A stretch of 64,000 nucleotides of DNA from Limnohabitans sp. 63ED37-2 (GTDB lineage Bacteria > Pseudomonadota > Gammaproteobacteria > Burkholderiales > Burkholderiaceae_C): NCBI RefSeq assembly GCF_001412535.1, contig NZ_CP011774.1:181501-245500 (forward strand). Direction: 5' to 3'. The notes beneath the pieces are model-generated. The model worked only from the letters and a program-made list of their open reading frames with translations. It did not search any database and was not told the DNA's origin. Made by a program: the position numbers and the translations under genes. Below, piece by piece: positions 40,883-50,052 of this stretch. Numbering within the stretch: position 1 is the stretch's first letter; every line of letters begins with the position of its first letter.

Positions 40883-42778
40883 ATGCACCTGACCGTTCCA
40901 TCTCCCGTTCAATCCCTCGCTGACATTCACCGCATCGAGGCCACACCGTTGACCCAGGCCATCCCCTGGGCCAGCACCTATGCGCTGATCCGTGCCAGTG
41001 CCCAGGTTCATGCCGAGCAGCCTGCGCTGACTTTTTTGCACACGGGCCAGCCCGGTGGCCCGTACACCACCTGGACCTACCGCAGCTTGCTGCAAGGCAT
41101 CCACCAAACTGCCAATTTGCTGCACCAGCTGGGCGTGGGCCCTCAAGATGCGGTGGCCGTTCTCTTGCCCGGCGGTCTGGCCTACCACTTGGCGCTTTGG
41201 GGCGGTGAAGCGGCGGGCATCGTGCAGCCGCTCAACCCCTTGCTCAGTGATGAAAAACTGCTGTCGCTCTTGCAGGCCAGCCAAGCCAAAGTGCTGATCG
41301 CGCATGGCGCTGAAGACGACAGCCAGTTGCGGGCCAAAGCCTTGCGCCTGCAAACCCAGTTGCCCAGTTTGAAGACGGTGTTGCTGGTCAACCCCGAAGG
41401 CGGTCTTCTCCAAGATGGCGACTCGCTGCCTGCAGGTGCCCAAGACTTCCACGCCTTGCGGGCCCTGCAAGAAGCCGAGCACCTGGTGAGCCAACGGGTT
41501 TTTCAGCGCGAGGACATCGCCGCTTACTTCCACACCGGCGGCACCACCGGCGCACCCAAACTGGCCCGGCACAGCCACGGCGCACAGGTGTTCACCGCAT
41601 GGGCCAATGCCACGATGCAGGGTTTTCGCGCGAGCGATGTGACCATCAACGGTTACCCGCTGTTCCATGTGGCGGGTGTGTTGCCCGGCGCCCTGTGTTC
41701 GCTGGCGGTGGGCATGCACGTCATCATTCCCACGCTTAGCCTGTTTCGCAGCCGCGAGGTGGTGCAGAACTACTGGCGCCTGGCCGACCACCACGGCTGC
41801 ACGCTCATGTCGGGCGTGCCCACGGTGCTGGCGGCTTTGGCGGGGGTGCCACTGAACGGGGCCAACATCTCGCGTATTCGCTCGGTCCGCACGGGCGCGG
41901 CACCGCTGCCGCCCGAGCTGGCGCAGCGCTTTGAACAAACCTTCGGCCTTCAGATCAATGAAAGCCTGGGCATGACCGAAACCGCAGGCCTGAGCACGGT
42001 GGCACCACCGGGCCTGAGCGCACCTGCCGGTTGTGTGGGCTGGCCACTGCCGCATGCGCAGGTGCGCATTGCTGCCTTGAACAGCGAGGACCAAGCCACC
42101 GGCCAAGTCCTGCCCGTGGGCGAAAAAGGCATGGTGCTCTACCGTGGCCCCAATTTGTTCTCGGGCTATTTGGACGCGGCAGAGACTGCACGCAGCTTCA
42201 CGCCCAACGGCTGGCTGATCACGGGCGATGTGGGCTTCATCGACGAACAAGGTCGCCTGCACCTGTCGGGCCGCGCCAAAGACCTGATCATCCGAGGCGG
42301 CCACAACATCGACCCCAAGGTGATCGAAGACGCGCTGGGTGCCCACCCCGCTGTGGACCTGTGCGCTGCCGTCGGTGCGCCCGATGCGTATGCGGGTGAG
42401 TTGCCCGTGGCCTTTGCCACACTCAAACCCGGCGCACAGGTGAGCGAAGCCGAGTTGCTGGCCTTCACCGCCGAGCGTGTGGACGAAGCCCCCGCCAAAC
42501 CCAAACGCATCACCCTCCTCGAACGCATGCCGGTGACCAATGTGGGCAAGATCTACAAACCCGAGTTGCGCACCCTGGCCACGGGGGCCGTGGTGCAGGG
42601 CCTGATCGACCAAGTGCTGACCCCCTTGCAGATCCCGACGTCGCAATGGCCGCAAGTGCACGCCTTGGGTGATGCACAGGTGACCGTGGACGCCCGCGCC
42701 ACGCCTGCTGCTGCGTGGGCAGCGATCAAGCCCCTTCTGAATGCCTTGCCCGTCAAGTTGGTGCTGCATGCGCCCTGA
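40883..42778 (+). CDS. Acyl-CoA synthetase (AMP-forming)
   Basis: A 631-residue ANL-superfamily adenylating enzyme. It has the P-loop-like 'YFHTGGTTGAPKLARHSHGA', 'INESLGMTETAG', and the hinge/adenylate region 'TGDVGFIDEQGRLHLSGRAK' followed by 'DLIIRGGHNIDP'. The conserved C-terminal catalytic Lys would be in 'NVGKIYKPEL'. About 80 residues extend past that point, longer than usual, with no motif recognised. Long-chain or aryl acids are possible substrates. The start at 40883 matches the family; upstream frame is antisense to the dehydrogenase promoter region. Confidence 0.85.
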   Translation: MHLTVPSPVQSLADIHRIEATPLTQAIPWASTYALIRASAQVHAEQPALTFLHTGQPGGPYTTWTYRSLLQGIHQTANLLHQLGVGPQDAVAVLLPGGLAYHLALWGGEAAGIVQPLNPLLSDEKLLSLLQASQAKVLIAHGAEDDSQLRAKALRLQTQLPSLKTVLLVNPEGGLLQDGDSLPAGAQDFHALRALQEAEHLVSQRVFQREDIAAYFHTGGTTGAPKLARHSHGAQVFTAWANATMQGFRASDVTINGYPLFHVAGVLPGALCSLAVGMHVIIPTLSLFRSREVVQNYWRLADHHGCTLMSGVPTVLAALAGVPLNGANISRIRSVRTGAAPLPPELAQRFEQTFGLQINESLGMTETAGLSTVAPPGLSAPAGCVGWPLPHAQVRIAALNSEDQATGQVLPVGEKGMVLYRGPNLFSGYLDAAETARSFTPNGWLITGDVGFIDEQGRLHLSGRAKDLIIRGGHNIDPKVIEDALGAHPAVDLCAAVGAPDAYAGELPVAFATLKPGAQVSEAELLAFTAERVDEAPAKPKRITLLERMPVTNVGKIYKPELRTLATGAVVQGLIDQVLTPLQIPTSQWPQVHALGDAQVTVDARATPAAAWAAIKPLLNALPVKLVLHAP

Positions 42779-42841
42779 TGTGCAAACCCCCCACAGAAAC
42801 GCTGCCCAAACCGTGGGTGGCATCGATGCCAATCCCCCAAA

Positions 42842-42870
42842 AAAAATGCCACGACTGGCGTGGCATTTTT
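42842..42870. terminator. Bidirectional terminator between the acyl-CoA synthetase and topB
   Basis: A 12-bp perfect stem AAAAATGCCACG/CGTGGCATTTTT with a 5-nt loop and A/T-tracts on both sides. It lies between convergent genes. Confidence 0.85.
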
Positions 42871-42889
42871 CAGGTTGGCCTGTGCAGAC

Positions 42890-45826
42890 TCAGCTCAGGT
42901 GCTTGCCGATGATTCCGGCCAACTCAAACATGGTGGCGCTTTCCTTGCCAAACACCGCTTGCAGCTTGCCATCGGCCTTGATGGAGCGCTTGTCTGCCGG
43001 GTCCTGCAAGTTGTTGGCCTTGATGTAGTCCCAGATTTTTTTCACCACCTCGGTGCGGGCATAGGTGCCGTCACCGATCACGGCCATCAGGGCTGGGCTC
43101 GGTTGGAGGGTGCCCACAGCGGCTTTGCGCGGCGCCTTCTCGGCAGCAGGCTTGGCGGCTTTTTTCGCGGCTGGGGCTTTGGCGGTTTTTGAGGCAGTTT
43201 TGGCCGTGGTCTTTTTGGCGGCCGCTTTGCCAAATGGCGTCTTGGTCGCTGCCGTCTTGCGCGGTGGGTACTTCTTGCCACCTTCGCGCTGCTCAAACTC
43301 GAACGTCACCTTGCCCTCTTCAGGGTTCCAGGCCAGCATGGCCTTGAAGGGGCGGCGCGTGCGGTTGCTGACAAACTTGTCGAGCACATCGGTTTTGCCG
43401 CTGTTCAAGAGTTTCACAATTTGCTCGCGCTCGACGGGCTGCTGCAAGATGAGTTTGCCGGTTTTGAAATCGCAGCTGGGTGTGGGCTGTTCGTTTGTGG
43501 GCACGGCCTTGCTGCACACGTAGTTGCTGCCGTGCTCGTGCACCGGGCTGCCGCACTTGGGGCAAGCGCCCAGCGCCTCGTCGGTGAGCTCAACGATTTC
43601 ACCGCTCTCTTCGTTTTTCTTGTCGTCACCAAAGTCGAATTCGAGCTTCCAGTTCTTTTCTTCTTCGTTGTACTTGAGCGCCATCTCGGCCACAAAGGGC
43701 CAACCCGCCTTGGAGCGGAAGCCTTCCAATGGGCCAATCTTTTTGTCGCGCATGAACTGCTCAACCTCCACTTGCTCAAACGTGCGGCCCGCAGGCGATT
43801 TGCCAAAGGAGAAGCCGCAGCCGTCGCTTGCGCCGTCGGCCCCGGTGCAGGTGTATCTGCGGTAGTTTTCTTTGACCACACCACCACAAGTGGGGCAGGG
43901 TGTGCTGAGTGTGGCGTAGTCGCCCGGCACGGTGTCGCGGTCGTACTCTTTGGCTTTCTTGACGATGTGTTCGGTCATGGCCGCGATCTCGGCCATGAAG
44001 GTGGCACGGCTCAATTTGCCTTGCTCCATTTGCGCGAGCTTGTATTCCCACTCGCCCGTGAGTTCGGGGCGCGAGAGTTCTTCCACCTGCAAGCCGCGCA
44101 GCAGCGTCATGAGCTGGAAAGCCTTGGCCGTGGGAATGATCTCGCGGCCTTCGCGCAGCATGTACTTTTCGTTCAGCAGGCCTTCGATGATGGCTGCGCG
44201 CGTGGCGGGTGTGCCCAGACCTTTTTCCTGCATGGCTTCGCGCAGCTCGTCGTCGTCCACCAATTTGCCTGCGCCTTCCATGGCGCCCAGCAACGTCGCT
44301 TCTGAATAGCGGGCGGGGGGCCGGGTCTTCAGGCCCTTGGCCTCGACCGACTCCACACCGACCTGTTCACCCGCTTGCACCGGCACCAGGTTCTGGCCCT
44401 TGTCACCGTCTTTGGCGTCTTCCACTTCGGCGGCGGCTTCTTTGCCGTAGATGGCGAGCCAGCCCGGTTTGACCAAGACCTTGCCCACGGTCTTGAAGCT
44501 GTGGCCTGCGGCCACGCTGATGCGGGTGGTGACTTGGTATTCGGCGCTGGGGAAAAACACCGCCATGAAGCGGCGCACCACCAGGTCATACAACTTTTGT
44601 TCCGCCTCAGACAAACCGCTCGGCGCTTGCAGTGTGGGGATGATGGCGAAGTGGTCCGACACTTTTTTGTTGTCGAACACGCGCGGGATCTTGCGCACGT
44701 AGTTGTTGTTCAGCGCGGTGAGGGCATGTGGGGCCAGGTGGCGCATGCCGCTGTCGGCCAGCATTTCAAAGGTTTGCTTGGCCACGGGCACGTAGTCTTC
44801 GGGCAGGTGGCGCGAATCGGTACGTGGGTAGGTCAGGGCCTTGTGGCGCTCGTACAGGCTTTGCGCCAAGGCCAGCGTGGTCTTGGCCGAGAAACCGAAT
44901 TTGCCGTTGGCCTCGCGCTGCAAACTCGTCAGGTCAAACAAGCCGGGGCTGGCTTGGGTGGTGGGTGTGGCCTCTTCGCTCACGCTGGCTTTTTGGCCAC
45001 GCACCGCATCGACGATGGCTTGCGCTTCGGCCGCAGTCCATTTGCGGTCGGCTTTCTTTTCAGCGTCTTCGTCCTTTTTCCAAGCGGGGTCGAACCACTT
45101 GCCCGGATACGTGCCTGCGGCGGCCGCGAACTCGGCGTGGATTTCCCAATAGTCGCGGCTGATGAACTTGCGGATCTGCTCTTCGCGCTCCACCACCACG
45201 GCCAGTGTGGGCGTTTGCACCCGACCCACCGTGGTCAAGAAGAAGCCACCGTCGCGCGAGTTGAAGGCGGTCATGGCACGCGTACCGTTGATGCCCACCA
45301 GCCAATCGGCCTCGGAGCGGCTGCGGGCGGCGTCGGCCAGGCCCTGCATCTGGGTGTTGCTGCGCAGGCTGTCAAAGCCGTCGCGAATGGCCTGGGGTGT
45401 CATCGACTGCAGCCACAGGCGCTGCACCGGCTTGTTCAGGGGCTTGGTGCCGCCTGCGTACTGCTCGATCAGGCGGAAGATCAACTCACCCTCGCGGCCC
45501 GCGTCACAGGCGTTGATCAGGGCGTCCACATCCTTGCGCTTGGCCTGGCGCACCACAGCCGTCAAGCGGCTCTTGGTTTTGTCCACCGGCTTCAAGTCAA
45601 AGTGCGGCGGGATCACCGGCAAATTGGCAAAGCTCCACTTGCCGCGTTTCACGTCGTATTGCTCGGGGGCCTGGATCTCCACCAGGTGACCCACGGCGCT
45701 GGTCACGACGTAGCGGTCGTTCTCGAAATGGTCATCGTGTTTTTCGAACTTGCCCGCCACCGGGGTCAAGGCCTTGACGATGTCTTGAGCCACCGAAGGC
45801 TTCTCTGCAATTACCAATGTCTTCAT
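42890..45826 (-). CDS. topB: DNA topoisomerase III with histone-H1-like linker and SWIB domain
   Basis: A 978-residue type IA topoisomerase. The TOPRIM domain starts 'MKTLVIAEKPSVAQDIVKAL' and includes 'DAGREGELIF'; the active-site Tyr is in 'LTYPRTDSRHLPEDY'. Two Cys-pair elements follow ('CPTCGGVV', 'CPKCGSPV'). Residues ~852-912 are a Lys/Ala/Pro/Thr-rich tract like histone H1 tails, and ~913-978 a SWIB/MDM2-type domain ('VVKKIWDYIKANNLQDPADK', 'LQAVFGKESATMFELAGIIG'). E. coli TopB is ~650 residues, so the C-terminal third is extra. It relaxes or decatenates DNA; the tail probably adds DNA or protein contacts. The start at 45826 is the family start. Divergent from the SET protein across 96 bp. 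Confidence 0.92.
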   Translation of the reverse strand: MKTLVIAEKPSVAQDIVKALTPVAGKFEKHDDHFENDRYVVTSAVGHLVEIQAPEQYDVKRGKWSFANLPVIPPHFDLKPVDKTKSRLTAVVRQAKRKDVDALINACDAGREGELIFRLIEQYAGGTKPLNKPVQRLWLQSMTPQAIRDGFDSLRSNTQMQGLADAARSRSEADWLVGINGTRAMTAFNSRDGGFFLTTVGRVQTPTLAVVVEREEQIRKFISRDYWEIHAEFAAAAGTYPGKWFDPAWKKDEDAEKKADRKWTAAEAQAIVDAVRGQKASVSEEATPTTQASPGLFDLTSLQREANGKFGFSAKTTLALAQSLYERHKALTYPRTDSRHLPEDYVPVAKQTFEMLADSGMRHLAPHALTALNNNYVRKIPRVFDNKKVSDHFAIIPTLQAPSGLSEAEQKLYDLVVRRFMAVFFPSAEYQVTTRISVAAGHSFKTVGKVLVKPGWLAIYGKEAAAEVEDAKDGDKGQNLVPVQAGEQVGVESVEAKGLKTRPPARYSEATLLGAMEGAGKLVDDDELREAMQEKGLGTPATRAAIIEGLLNEKYMLREGREIIPTAKAFQLMTLLRGLQVEELSRPELTGEWEYKLAQMEQGKLSRATFMAEIAAMTEHIVKKAKEYDRDTVPGDYATLSTPCPTCGGVVKENYRRYTCTGADGASDGCGFSFGKSPAGRTFEQVEVEQFMRDKKIGPLEGFRSKAGWPFVAEMALKYNEEEKNWKLEFDFGDDKKNEESGEIVELTDEALGACPKCGSPVHEHGSNYVCSKAVPTNEQPTPSCDFKTGKLILQQPVEREQIVKLLNSGKTDVLDKFVSNRTRRPFKAMLAWNPEEGKVTFEFEQREGGKKYPPRKTAATKTPFGKAAAKKTTAKTASKTAKAPAAKKAAKPAAEKAPRKAAVGTLQPSPALMAVIGDGTYARTEVVKKIWDYIKANNLQDPADKRSIKADGKLQAVFGKESATMFELAGIIGKHLS

Positions 45827-45922
45827 GTCATTACAATCCGTTGTCTCGCGTGTGCGCACGCGCCCGGGCACGCGCTCACACGCACGCCCACATGAATTCA
45901 CCATAACAAATTTTTTGACGCC

Positions 45923-46615
45923 GTGGCCAAAACACCTGAATCTACCCCCCGCCGATCTGCCCCGAGCACGTCCGGCAAACGCATCCAGGTGCGCCGCTCT
46001 GGCGTTCATGGCAAGGGCGTGTTTGCCCTGCAGGACATCGCCGAAGGCGAAACGATCATCGAGTACGTGGGCGAGATCATCAGCTGGGACGAGGCGCAAG
46101 ACCGCCACCCGCACGACCCCAACGACCCGAACCACACCTTTTACTTTCATGTGAACGAAGACCGGGTGATCGATGCCTTGTACGGCGGCAACTCCTCGCG
46201 CTGGATCAACCACAGCTGTGGCCCCAACTGCGAAGCCGACGAAGAAAACGACCGCATTTTCATAAAAGCCCTGCGCAACATCAAAGCGGGTGAAGAGCTC
46301 AATTACGACTACGGCTTGATCATCGACGAGCCCTACACCAAGAAGCTCAAGGCCGAGTACCCTTGCTGGTGTGGCAGCGCCCATTGCAGAGGCACGCTGC
46401 TGTCGCCCAAAGATCGCAAGGACACGCCCAAAACGCCCAGTCAGAAAAAGGCCAAGGGCCAAACCAAAGACAAGACCCCGTCGCAGGTGAAGGTCAAGGC
46501 GAAGGAAAAAGCCAAAACCAAGGCCAAAGCGGCTGAGAAATCAAAAGCCCAAACCAAACCGAAGTCCAATTCCAAATCCAAGTCCGGGTCATCGTCCAAG
46601 GCCTCGAAAGCCTGA
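45923..46615 (+). CDS. SET-domain protein lysine methyltransferase with Lys-rich tail
   Basis: A 230-residue protein starting at GTG. Residues ~20-160 form a SET domain: 'RRSGVHGKGVFALQDIAEGE', 'WINHSCGPNCEAD' (the NHSC motif), 'GEELNYDYG' with catalytic Tyr, and a Cys-rich post-SET segment 'CWCGSAHCRG'. Residues ~162-230 are Lys/Ser/Thr/Ala-rich, like histone H1 or bacterial Hc-type proteins, suggesting binding to DNA or self-methylation. SET enzymes methylate protein lysines with SAM; known bacterial substrates include histone-like proteins. Divergent from TopB, which itself carries a Lys-rich tail. Followed by birA after 17 bp. Confidence 0.9.
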   Translation: MAKTPESTPRRSAPSTSGKRIQVRRSGVHGKGVFALQDIAEGETIIEYVGEIISWDEAQDRHPHDPNDPNHTFYFHVNEDRVIDALYGGNSSRWINHSCGPNCEADEENDRIFIKALRNIKAGEELNYDYGLIIDEPYTKKLKAEYPCWCGSAHCRGTLLSPKDRKDTPKTPSQKKAKGQTKDKTPSQVKVKAKEKAKTKAKAAEKSKAQTKPKSNSKSKSGSSSKASKA

Positions 46616-46632
46616 GCCGCCCAAACGCTTGG

Positions 46633-47394
46633 ATGACCGCCCCTCCTTTTTGGCCCGCTGAAAACATCTGGGAACAGGTTTACCCGCTGTTGCCCAACTT
46701 CACCGTCGAGGTACTGCCCGAGATCGATTCGAGCAACAGCGAACTCATGCGCCGGGCCCGTGCAGGCCAGCACGAGCCGACCTTGTTGGTGGCCGAGCGC
46801 CAAACCGCAGGCCGGGGTCGCATGGGCCGGGTCTGGCAAAGCCAGCCGGGTGACTCGCTCACTTTTTCCCTCAGCTTGCCCTTGGCCCCCAAGGACTGGT
46901 CGGGCCTGTCGCTGGCCGTGGGCCTGAGCTTGGCCGAAAGCCTGCACCCCGATGTGGGCCTGAAGTGGCCCAATGATTTGTGGTTTCAGGACCGCAAACT
47001 CGGCGGCATCCTGGTCGAGGCGGCCAGCATGGGCGGGCGCAGCCAGGTGGTGGTGGGGGTGGGCCTGAATATCCGCCCCCGGGCCGCAGACGGGCTGAAC
47101 ACGCCACCAGCGGCCCTGAGCGAGTTGCTGCCCGAGCTCACAGCTCCCAACGCTTTGGTGCGTGTGGCTTGGCCCTTGATCCAGACCCTGATGGCTTTTG
47201 AGTCCAGTGGTTTTGCACCATTGCAAAACCGCTTCGCCTTGCGTGATGTGCTGCAAGGCCGTGCGGTGCACACCAGCGATGGCCAGCAAGGCGTGGCGTT
47301 GGGCGTGGGCCCCGGGGGTGCGTTACGATTGCAAACCGAGCTTGGCGTGCAGGACATCCACAGCGCCGAGATCAGCGTACGCCCCTTGACCTGA
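46633..47394 (+). CDS. birA: Biotin--[acetyl-CoA-carboxylase] ligase
   Basis: Attaches biotin to carboxylase carrier proteins. The 253-residue protein has the biotinyl-AMP motif 'GRGRMGRVW' (about 57-65), 'LKWPNDLW' and 'KLGGILVEA'. It lacks the N-terminal HTH of E. coli BirA, so it is a monofunctional ligase without repressor activity. Probably in one operon with the SET gene upstream and the small membrane protein downstream. Confidence 0.93.
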   Translation: MTAPPFWPAENIWEQVYPLLPNFTVEVLPEIDSSNSELMRRARAGQHEPTLLVAERQTAGRGRMGRVWQSQPGDSLTFSLSLPLAPKDWSGLSLAVGLSLAESLHPDVGLKWPNDLWFQDRKLGGILVEAASMGGRSQVVVGVGLNIRPRAADGLNTPPAALSELLPELTAPNALVRVAWPLIQTLMAFESSGFAPLQNRFALRDVLQGRAVHTSDGQQGVALGVGPGGALRLQTELGVQDIHSAEISVRPLT

Positions 47395-47408
47395 CGGAAC
47401 CTTGCAAG

Positions 47409-47723
47409 ATGTTCAAATATTGGCTGGCACTTTTGCTGGTGCTCCATGCGCTTGTGCTGGCTTGGCACTGGGACGCTTTTGCGCCCTGGGGCCATGGCCC
47501 CGATCTGCAGCGTGAACCCGAGCGGCTGAAGCAACAAGTGCACCCCGAAGCCCTGAAGTTCGAGGTCTTGCCGCCCTCGGCCTCAACGACCGCACCAACC
47601 GCCGAGGCCGCGGTCAGTGACACCAGCGCTGTCGCCCGCTCTGCTGCCAGCGCCCCCGATGTCTCAAGCCCCGCCCCTGCGTTGCCCTCTTCGGCGGCTG
47701 TGGCTCCTCGGGCCAAACCTTAA
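47409..47723 (+). CDS. Hypothetical single-pass membrane protein with Pro/Ala/Ser-rich tail
   Basis: A 104-residue protein: one N-terminal membrane helix (about 4-20), a short polar segment, then a low-complexity Ala/Ser/Pro-rich tail to the end. It may be a small periplasmic-facing or cell-wall-contacting protein. It lies 14 bp after birA. No family recognised. Confidence 0.6.
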   Translation: MFKYWLALLLVLHALVLAWHWDAFAPWGHGPDLQREPERLKQQVHPEALKFEVLPPSASTTAPTAEAAVSDTSAVARSAASAPDVSSPAPALPSSAAVAPRAKP

Positions 47724-47750
47724 TCATTTTGATCGTTGCAGAGAAATCCC

Positions 47751-48410
47751 ATGAGTCTGAAACTTTACTTTGCCCCCGGCGCCTGCTCCTTTGTGCCCCA
47801 CGTTCTGCTGGAGATGAGTGGGGCCGAGTTCGAGCCCACGATGGTCAAGCTGCACAAGGGTGAGCAAAACAGCGCCGACTACCAAGCCATCAACCCGCGC
47901 GGTCAGGTGCCTGTGCTGGTCAATGACGGTCAGCCCATCACCCAAATTGTGGCCATCGTGCTGTACCTGGACCACGTCTTTCCCCAGATGGGCTTCTTGC
48001 CCTCCGAGCCCATGGCCCGCGCCCAGGCGTTGTCAACCTTGGCCTGGATGAACAACACGGTGCACCCGACCTTCACCCACATCTTCATGCCGCAAAAGTT
48101 TTCGGACCAGCCCGAAGTGCAGGCCGCCCTCAAGCCCTACAACACGCAGTTGTTTCGCGGCATGCTGGGCGAGTTGCAGGGTCTGGTGCAACGCGCGGCG
48201 GCCCAAGGGCAGCCGTGGCTGAGCGGCGAACGCTTTGGCCCGCTTGACGCTTACTGCCTCACCTTCACCCGCTGGGGCACCTTGGCGGGCATTCCGCCCG
48301 AAGCGCATCCCGCCTTGTGGGACTTTGTGCAAAAAGTCGCGGCCGAGCCTGCAGTGGCCCGTGTGATCGCGCGTGAGCGCCTGCAATTGAACATGGGCGC
48401 TCCCGCCTAA
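47751..48410 (+). CDS. Glutathione S-transferase family protein
   Basis: A 219-residue GST of the beta-like bacterial type. The N-terminal thioredoxin-fold domain has 'LYFAPGACSFVPHVLLEM', where the Cys next to Ser is typical of beta-class GSTs, and 'INPRGQVPVLVNDGQ' with the cis-Pro. A helical C-terminal domain follows. Substrate unknown; roles include detoxification and redox repair. The start at 47751 follows AGAGAAATCCC and matches the family. Confidence 0.88.
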   Translation: MSLKLYFAPGACSFVPHVLLEMSGAEFEPTMVKLHKGEQNSADYQAINPRGQVPVLVNDGQPITQIVAIVLYLDHVFPQMGFLPSEPMARAQALSTLAWMNNTVHPTFTHIFMPQKFSDQPEVQAALKPYNTQLFRGMLGELQGLVQRAAAQGQPWLSGERFGPLDAYCLTFTRWGTLAGIPPEAHPALWDFVQKVAAEPAVARVIARERLQLNMGAPA

Positions 48411-48425
48411 AGCCCCTGCGCCCGA

Positions 48426-48500
48426 TGCATCTGCGCCCAATGCACCTGGGCCTGATGCACCTGGGCCTGATGCACCTGGGCCTGATGCACCTGGGCCTGA
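48426..48500. repeat. 15-bp tandem repeat (minisatellite)
   Basis: Four identical copies of TGCACCTGGGCCTGA (48441-48500) preceded by one diverged copy (48426-48440). It lies between the GST and the convergent sensor kinase, with no likely coding role. Exact repeats of this kind change copy number easily. Confidence 0.9.
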
Positions 48501-48544
48501 TCTGTGCCCCGGTTGTGGGCCGATCAAGGCGCGTGTCGTGTGCT

Positions 48545-50005
48545 TCAGTTCACACCAAAGCGCAAGGTGAAGCAAGCCCCGGGCGGTGTCTGGCTCGGGT
48601 GGGCGGCATCAACGGTGACCGATGCGCCGTGCTGCACAGCGATTTCCTTGACGATGGGCAGGCCCAGGCCAGAGCCGTCCACATTGGTGCCCAGGGCCCG
48701 GTAAAAGGGCTGAAACACCAGCTCTCGCTCGGGCAGTGGAATGCCCGGGCCGTTGTCTTCCACCTGGATCACCAAGGCCCGGCTGTAGGGGTCGACCAGT
48801 GCCCGCAGCGTGATCACGCCTTGGCGCTCTGGCGTGCTGGGCGTGTAATGAATCGCGTTTTCCACCAGGTTGCGCAGCATTTCCTTGAGCAGTGTGGGGT
48901 TACCTTGCACCTGCACACCCGGGGTGCCTGCATCGACCCCCTCGTACCCCAAGTCCAGACCCTTGTCCATGGCGTGCGGCAGGCTGTCTTGCAGCACCTC
49001 GCTGGCCAGCTTCACCATGTCGCAAGACTGCAAGGTCAAATGGGCACCACCGCCCTCGGCGCGGGCCAGTGACAGCAACTGGTTGACGGTGTGTGTGGCT
49101 TGCACACTGGCGCGGCCAATTTGTTGCAAGGATTTTTTCAGGTCTTCTTCGCTGGAGCCTGAACGCTGGGCCAGGTCGGCCTGCATGCGCAAACCGGCCA
49201 AAGGGGTTTTGAGCTGGTGCGCGGCATCGGCCAGAAAGCGTTTTTGGGTGACGATGGAGTCCTTCAGGCGCTCGAGCAAATCGTTCACCGACACCACCAA
49301 AGGAGCCACCTCCATGGGCACCGCTTTGTCGTCCAAGGGGCTCAGGTCATCGGGCTTGCGCTCGCGGATGCGCTCTTCAAGTTGTGACAGGGGTTTGATG
49401 CCACGCACCAAGGCCAGCCACACCAAAAGCACGGCCAGTGGCAACAAGGCGAACTGGGGCAGCATCACCCCCTTGATGATCTCGGCCGCCAACACCGAGC
49501 GCTTTTCGCGCGTCTCGGCCACCTGCACCAGGGCCGGGCGCTTGCCTTCGGCATCCAAGCGGATCCAGGTGTAGGCCACCCGCACTTCCAGCCCGCGCAT
49601 TTCATCGTCGCGGATCTGCACTTCGTAGCTGCCGCCTTTGGGTTCGTTGGCTTTGGGCAGGGGCAACTCGCGGTCGCCGCTCAAGTGCTCGCCCAGGCTG
49701 CCGGTCACCTGGTGATACACCAAGTCGGTTTCGTCGGCACGCAGCAGTTCGCTGGCCGGTTGCGGCAGACTGAATTGCACCAATTTGTCGGGCCCCAATC
49801 TGACCTGTTGGGCCAAGGCCTGCACGTTGTAGACCAGCGCCCGGTCAAAAGGCTTGTTGGCCAGCCCCTGAGCCACCAGCCAGGTGAGTGCCAGGCTGAT
49901 CGGCCACAGCAGCAGCAGTGGCGTCAGCATCCAGTCGAGGATTTCGCCAAACAGCGAGCGTTGCTCGCGTTTGAAGACCCGCAGGTTCCAGCCCTTGGAT
50001 TTCAT
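48545..50005 (-). CDS. Sensor histidine kinase (TctE/QseC-like)
   Basis: A 486-residue inner-membrane kinase: a membrane helix near residues 25-47, a periplasmic region with the TctE-type N-terminal sensor, a second helix (~180-205), a HAMP-like linker, the dimerisation His in 'ADAAHQLKTPLAGLRMQADL', and an ATPase domain with N-box 'NLVENAIHYTP', 'DNGPGIP' and 'GSGLGLPIV'. It is downstream of its response regulator by 47 bp. TctE-type systems respond to tricarboxylates and control TTT uptake; no tctABC genes are in the window, so the signal is unknown. Confidence 0.9.
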   Translation of the reverse strand: MKSKGWNLRVFKREQRSLFGEILDWMLTPLLLLWPISLALTWLVAQGLANKPFDRALVYNVQALAQQVRLGPDKLVQFSLPQPASELLRADETDLVYHQVTGSLGEHLSGDRELPLPKANEPKGGSYEVQIRDDEMRGLEVRVAYTWIRLDAEGKRPALVQVAETREKRSVLAAEIIKGVMLPQFALLPLAVLLVWLALVRGIKPLSQLEERIRERKPDDLSPLDDKAVPMEVAPLVVSVNDLLERLKDSIVTQKRFLADAAHQLKTPLAGLRMQADLAQRSGSSEEDLKKSLQQIGRASVQATHTVNQLLSLARAEGGGAHLTLQSCDMVKLASEVLQDSLPHAMDKGLDLGYEGVDAGTPGVQVQGNPTLLKEMLRNLVENAIHYTPSTPERQGVITLRALVDPYSRALVIQVEDNGPGIPLPERELVFQPFYRALGTNVDGSGLGLPIVKEIAVQHGASVTVDAAHPSQTPPGACFTLRFGVN

Positions 50006-50052
50006 GGCTTAAAGGCTTGGCGGCATGCGGTGTGTGTGGCGTGTGTGTGCCC

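Noticed and set aside
48421..48510. CRISPR array
   Set aside because: The 15-bp units are directly contiguous with no spacers, so this is a simple tandem repeat.
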